Source: Maritalea sp051251695
GTDB lineage: Bacteria > Pseudomonadota > Alphaproteobacteria > Rhizobiales > Devosiaceae
Direction of reading: 5' to 3'
DNA length: 64,000 bases
Assembly (NCBI RefSeq): GCF_051251695.1
Contig: NZ_JBPOEU010000005.1
Coordinates: 1-64,000, forward strand
The translations under genes and the position numbers were made by a program. Numbering within the stretch: the stretch's first letter is position 1; each line of letters starts with the position of its first letter. Positions 60,595-64,000 of this stretch are shown here, in pieces. Under the pieces are notes generated by a model, which saw only the letters and a program-made list of their open reading frames with translations, had not been told where the DNA came from and did not search any database.

Positions 60595-61380
60595 CTAACG
60601 GAGTTGCGCTGTTGCTTGAAGCATTTCATCGGCACCAGAAATAACGCGGGCATTCATTTCATAAGCCCGCTGGGCAGCGATCAAATCAGCAATTTCGGTT
60701 ACGGCATTCACGTTTGCCAACTCAAGGTGGCCCTGTAGCAAGTTGCCGAAGCCATCCGCATTTGCAACGCCAGTTTGTGCTGCGCCACTGCCTGCAGTTT
60801 CGACATAAAGGTTGTCACCAATACCTTCCAAGCCCGCTTTATTCACGAACCGAGAGAGTTGGATTTGGCCTATGGCTGTGGGGCTTGATTCTTGGTCAAG
60901 ATAGGCCTCTACAACACCATCTGCGGAAATAGAGACCGACCGGGCAGTTGCTGGAATTGTGATCCCTGGCTGCACTTGGTAGCCCTCAATCGTGACCAAC
61001 TGGCCCTGTGAATCACGCTCGAACGAGCCGTCGCGGGTATAACCTGTGCGGCCGTCGGGTAGTGAGATGGAAAAGAACCCTTCGCCTCGAATGGCAAGGT
61101 CTAATTCTTTTTCCGTTGGGGCGACGCTGCCTTGGCTCATAATACGGGGGGTTGCACCCGTTTTAACACCGGAACCGATTTCAACGCCGGTTGGTAGCTG
61201 CGTTCCTGCTTCTGATGTTTGTGAGCCGGAGCGGCGATAGACTTGATAAAGCAAATCTTGAAAATCGGCGCGCTGGCGTTTGTAGCCGGTGGTTCGCATG
61301 TTGGCGATGTTGTTTGAGATAACCTCAACATTACGCTCTTGAGCGGCCATCCCGGTTGATGCGGTATATAAAGCTTTCAT
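60595..61380 (-). CDS. flgG: Flagellar distal rod protein FlgG
   Basis: 261 residues, the family length. ALYTASTGMAAQERNVEVISNNIANMRTTGYKRQRADFQDLLYQ, FFSISLPDGRTGYTRDGSF and the end ANVNAVTEIADLIAAQRAYEMNARVISGADEMLQATAQLR are the conserved FlgG signatures. 29 bp after flgF. Confidence 0.96.
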   Translation of the reverse strand: MKALYTASTGMAAQERNVEVISNNIANMRTTGYKRQRADFQDLLYQVYRRSGSQTSEAGTQLPTGVEIGSGVKTGATPRIMSQGSVAPTEKELDLAIRGEGFFSISLPDGRTGYTRDGSFERDSQGQLVTIEGYQVQPGITIPATARSVSISADGVVEAYLDQESSPTAIGQIQLSRFVNKAGLEGIGDNLYVETAGSGAAQTGVANADGFGNLLQGHLELANVNAVTEIADLIAAQRAYEMNARVISGADEMLQATAQLR

Positions 61381-61409
61381 TTTATGTTCCTTTCGCGGGG
61401 GACAGTGCG

Positions 61410-62147
61410 TTAAGCGTTTAGATCGCCAAGACGTTTAATGGCCGTGCGGCGCAATTCGTCTTGTTTTTGTTGAAGACTGGCCATTGAGGTGTAAGCGCGG
61501 GTTACGCGGATCATTTCAGTCATTTCTGAAACACCGGAAACGTTTGAGCGTTCGATGGCCATGTGGACGAGGCTGGACGGATTATCGAAAATCGGGTTCT
61601 CGCCAGCAAACATAGTGTCGCCAACACGTTCCAAATCTTGGGTGTTTTCAAATTCCGCAATCCGCATGACGCCCTTGGCGCCAGCTGATGATGAAACACG
61701 TCCGTCCTTTGAAATGGTGATGCCCGTTTCTTCAGGGCCAAAGGTCAAAAATCCGCCATCTGCAAGAACTGGAAATCCTTCTGCGGTGACCAATTCGCCG
61801 CGCTGGTTCAATTGAAAAGCGCCGTTGCGTGTGTATCGATCACCGTCTGGCGTTTGAACAGTAAAGAAACCTTGACCCTGGATTGCCATGTCCAGTTCGT
61901 TGCCTGTTAGTTCAATGGAGCCAGCAGAAAAGTCGCCAATGGTCGCCCAGTCCTGTGTGTAGGATAGCTGTTGGTCCATGGCTTTAAAGTCGTTATGCCG
62001 TGCTGTCGGCATGATGTATTCTTCAAATAGAATATCAACATTCTTGAACCCAGTGGTATTGATGTTCGCCATATTGTTGGCGACGACATCCAGCTGCCGC
62101 TGTAGCGCAATTTGTCTTGATAAGCCTATGAGCTGTGCATTTTCCAT
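61410..62147 (-). CDS. flgF: Flagellar proximal rod protein FlgF
   Basis: 245 residues from the ATG at 62147 (GGGGAG upstream); a TTG at 62165 is less likely. NAQLIGLSRQIALQRQLDVVANNMANINTTGFKNVDILF, DMAIQGQGFFTVQTPDGDRYTRNGAF and a C-terminal ERSNVSGVSEMTEMIRVTRAYTS. First gene of flgF-flgG-flgA-flgH under a sigma-54 promoter. Confidence 0.95.
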   Translation of the reverse strand: MENAQLIGLSRQIALQRQLDVVANNMANINTTGFKNVDILFEEYIMPTARHNDFKAMDQQLSYTQDWATIGDFSAGSIELTGNELDMAIQGQGFFTVQTPDGDRYTRNGAFQLNQRGELVTAEGFPVLADGGFLTFGPEETGITISKDGRVSSSAGAKGVMRIAEFENTQDLERVGDTMFAGENPIFDNPSSLVHMAIERSNVSGVSEMTEMIRVTRAYTSMASLQQKQDELRRTAIKRLGDLNA

Positions 62148-62213
62148 ATTGCACGATCTCCCCAATTTTGTTCAACGAGCAACTTCCCCAAGCTTTTCGT
62201 CTGCATTGTATAA

Positions 62214-62229
62214 TGCGAGGATCGTGCCA
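62214..62229 (-). promoter_or_regulatory. Sigma-54 promoter of flgF-flgG-flgA-flgH
   Basis: TGGCAC-GATCC-TCGCA on the minus strand, the same form as the flgI promoter, 67 bp before the flgF start codon. Confidence 0.78.
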
Positions 62230-62429
62230 ACTATTAACTTATTGATTTATATAACTTTATTTCAAATTGTTTGAATTTCGGTCATGCATTCGTGTTCTGT
62301 AGGGTAAAAATGACCCGGCAAATATTGCCTGCTAGTTGGCAAACGGTAACGCTTCGTTAACCTTCTCATCGTTACGTGGATCATAGTGATGACTTTGTGC
62401 AAACTGCGCAGCACCTACAGAGTGAGAAT

Positions 62430-62927
62430 ATGGCAGACGATACAGCCCTAGACATTGATGGAGAAGACGGCGACGAGGGCAAGAAGAAGGGCCCGCCAAT
62501 GATGGTTATCATTGGAGCCGCCGTTGTTTTGCTGCTTGGTGGTGGCGCTGCAGCCTATTTTTTATTGTTTTCAGGTGGTGGTGATGAGACTGCGTCAGAG
62601 CAAACACAGCAAGTGCGCCAGACCTTCTTTTATGATCTGCCCACGATCACGGTGAATTTGAACTCCAAAGGCGAGTCAAAAGACCTGTTTTTGAAGGTCG
62701 TGGTGGCGTTGGAGTTGGCCGATGAGGCGATGGTGCCAAATGTGGAAGCCCTAATGCCGCGGGTTTTGGATACGTTTCAGGTCTATTTGCGTGAATTGCG
62801 CAAAGCGGACTTGGATGGTTCGGCAGGTATTTACCGCCTTAAAGAAGAATTGCGACGACGGGTAAATCTGTCCCTTTTCCCCACACAGGTGGAAAGCATC
62901 GTTTTCAAAGAAATTCTGGTTCAATAG
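62430..62927 (+). CDS. fliL: Flagellar basal body protein FliL
   Basis: 165 residues from the ATG at 62430; a GTG at 62376 would add 18. Acidic N-terminal cytosolic part, membrane helix (about 25-48, MMVIIGAAVVLLLGGGAAAYFLLF), then the periplasmic FliL domain (FYDLPTITVNLNS, FLKVVVALELADEAMV, LFPTQVESIVFKEILVQ). It surrounds and stabilises the stators. Cotranscribed with fliM (15 bp apart). Confidence 0.92.
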   Translation: MADDTALDIDGEDGDEGKKKGPPMMVIIGAAVVLLLGGGAAAYFLLFSGGGDETASEQTQQVRQTFFYDLPTITVNLNSKGESKDLFLKVVVALELADEAMVPNVEALMPRVLDTFQVYLRELRKADLDGSAGIYRLKEELRRRVNLSLFPTQVESIVFKEILVQ

Positions 62928-62942
62928 GGAGGGTTTATCAAT

Positions 62943-64000
62943 ATGTCAGGCAGTGAGACAGACGACCTCCTAAAAGAGTTCGGCATCGGCGACGACGACA
63001 AAACTGCAGATACGATAGAAGCCGTTGATGATGGCGAGACCGCTGCTGCTGAGTGGGCTGCGATGATTGAAGGCGGCGACGACAGTGATGACAGCGCCGC
63101 CGCTGATCGTATTCTGAACCAAGACGAAATTGATAACCTGCTTGGCTTTGATAGTGCTGATCTAGGACTAGGCGAGTTAACAGGCGTTCAGGCGCTGATC
63201 AACTCGGCACTGGTGTCCTATGAACGTCTGCCCATGTTGGAGATTGTGTTCGACCGCCTCGTGCGTTTGACGACCACAACCTTGCGCAATTTTACGTCTG
63301 ATAATGTTGAAGTGTCTTTAGACAGTATCACTTCGGTTCGATTTGGCGACTATTTGAATTCCATTCCGCTACCGGCCATTTTGACGGTGATTAAGGCCGA
63401 GGAATGGGACAATTTTGGGCTGATGACGGTTGAGAGTAACCTGATTTATTCAATGATTGATGTGTTGCTCGGTGGTCGTCGTGGCACAAACACAATTCGG
63501 GTGGAGGGGCGTCCCTATACCACGATCGAGATGTCGTTGACCAACCGGATGATCGAATTGATTCTAGAGGACATGCACAAGGCGTTTGAGCCTTTGACGC
63601 CTGTTAGTTTCTCCGTGGAAAGGATGGAAACCAATCCGCGCTTTGCCGCGATTGCGCGCCCTGCGAATGCTGCGATTTTGATCGAACTGCGCATCGATAT
63701 GGATGACCGCGGTGGTAAAGTCGAAATTTTGTTGCCCTATGCGACCATCGAACCGATCCGCGAACAATTGCTGCAAATGTTCATGGGCGAGAAGTTCGGC
63801 CGTGATCCGATTTGGGAAGGGCACCTTGCATCCGAAATTTTTGCGGCAGAAACGGATATCGAGGCTGTTTTGCATGAATGGGAATTGCCCTTGTCCGAAA
63901 TGCTTAGCCTCAAGGTGGGTGACACATTGATGTTTGAGCGGACGCCAAATGACCCTGTTTCCCTAAAGTGTGGTGATGTCATCATGACCGAGGGGGTGAT
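62943..64000 (+). CDS. fliM: Flagellar motor switch protein FliM (3' end outside window)
   Basis: 352 codons are visible and no stop is reached. AGGGAGG precedes the ATG. The CheY-binding-type motif DEIDNLL stands at residues 61-67 rather than near the N-terminus; an acidic segment of about 55 residues is before it, which itself begins with an ETDDLL stretch. The middle domain follows (GVQALINSALVSYERLPMLEIVFDRLVRLTTTTLRNF), then the start of the C-terminal SpoA-like domain (LPLSEMLSLKVGDTLMF). Part of the C-ring with FliG and FliN. Confidence 0.95.
   Translation, partial: MSGSETDDLLKEFGIGDDDKTADTIEAVDDGETAAAEWAAMIEGGDDSDDSAAADRILNQDEIDNLLGFDSADLGLGELTGVQALINSALVSYERLPMLEIVFDRLVRLTTTTLRNFTSDNVEVSLDSITSVRFGDYLNSIPLPAILTVIKAEEWDNFGLMTVESNLIYSMIDVLLGGRRGTNTIRVEGRPYTTIEMSLTNRMIELILEDMHKAFEPLTPVSFSVERMETNPRFAAIARPANAAILIELRIDMDDRGGKVEILLPYATIEPIREQLLQMFMGEKFGRDPIWEGHLASEIFAAETDIEAVLHEWELPLSEMLSLKVGDTLMFERTPNDPVSLKCGDVIMTEGV

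Noticed and set aside
62330..62350. Sigma-54 promoter before fliL (TTGGCAAACGGTAACGC)
   Set aside because: The -24 element is imperfect and the GC is one base too far away.

Overview
The window is about 64 kb of chromosome from a flagellated alphaproteobacterium, roughly half G+C by eye. FliX, FlbT, FlaF and sigma-54 type flagellar promoters, a DksA without the four-cysteine zinc finger, CysG-DUF2849-CysI-CysH, and a very large coiled-coil protein like the growth pole ring protein of polar-growing Rhizobiales together suggest Hyphomicrobiales (Rhizobiales) or a close relative outside Rhizobiaceae. A PlcP-Agt lipid-remodelling pair and a small NrtS-type transporter would suit a marine, phosphate-limited life. 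The placement is inference. No rRNA, tRNA, CRISPR array, transposase or phage gene was found.

Layout. 1-8.9 kb: end of a FemAB-like protein, NrtS, a GNAT protein, acetyl-CoA synthetase (acsA), a FecR-domain secreted protein with a long lysine-rich tail, a CHASE2-GGDEF-EAL cyclic-di-GMP protein and a GH3 hexosaminidase. 9-12.2 kb: PlcP-like phospholipase, Agt-like glycosyltransferase and an MFS carrier. 12.2-18.2 kb: the 1733-residue GPR-like protein, divergent from an HPt protein. 18.3-24.9 kb: assimilatory sulfate reduction (ferredoxin, cysG, DUF2849, cysI, a CysH-DUF934 fusion, ferredoxin-NADP reductase, second ferredoxin). 25-41.3 kb: accessory and housekeeping genes (secreted and cytosolic unknowns, a TetM/OtrA-type GTPase, MFS and EamA carriers, YcjX/YcjF, YjhX, HxlR/PadR regulators, metA), with two long non-coding stretches that hold palindromic repeats. 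41.5-64 kb: a flagellar region.

The flagellar region runs flgE-flgK-flgL (+), then flaF, flbT, four tandem flagellin genes, a small unknown, a FlgN-like protein, a rod-binding protein and flgI (all -), then fliX and dksA (+), a short non-flagellar insert (papain-like hydrolase, MarR, EamA), flgH-flgA-flgG-flgF (-), and fliL-fliM (+), with fliM cut by the window end. Sigma-54 -24/-12 elements lie before flgE, flgI and flgF. Most flagellin genes have their own terminator, and three have a CtrA-like box about 70 bp before the start codon.

Main points for a second look: (1) flgI has one in-frame TAA that removes the last quarter of the P-ring protein although both sides read perfectly; (2) every flagellin leader carries the 9-nt RNA motif CCAGRAWGG, next to genes for FlbT, a known flagellin-leader regulator; (3) the flgH 3' region has two hairpins with unrelated stems but an identical 13-nt C-rich loop, then a U tract, like a small RNA with repeated anti-Shine-Dalgarno loops; (4) CysH is fused to DUF934; (5) PlcP-Agt has a candidate Pho box; (6) MetA has Ala at the acyl-CoA specificity position. 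Several one-component regulators (HxlR, PadR, MarR) have clear palindromic operator candidates in their own promoters.
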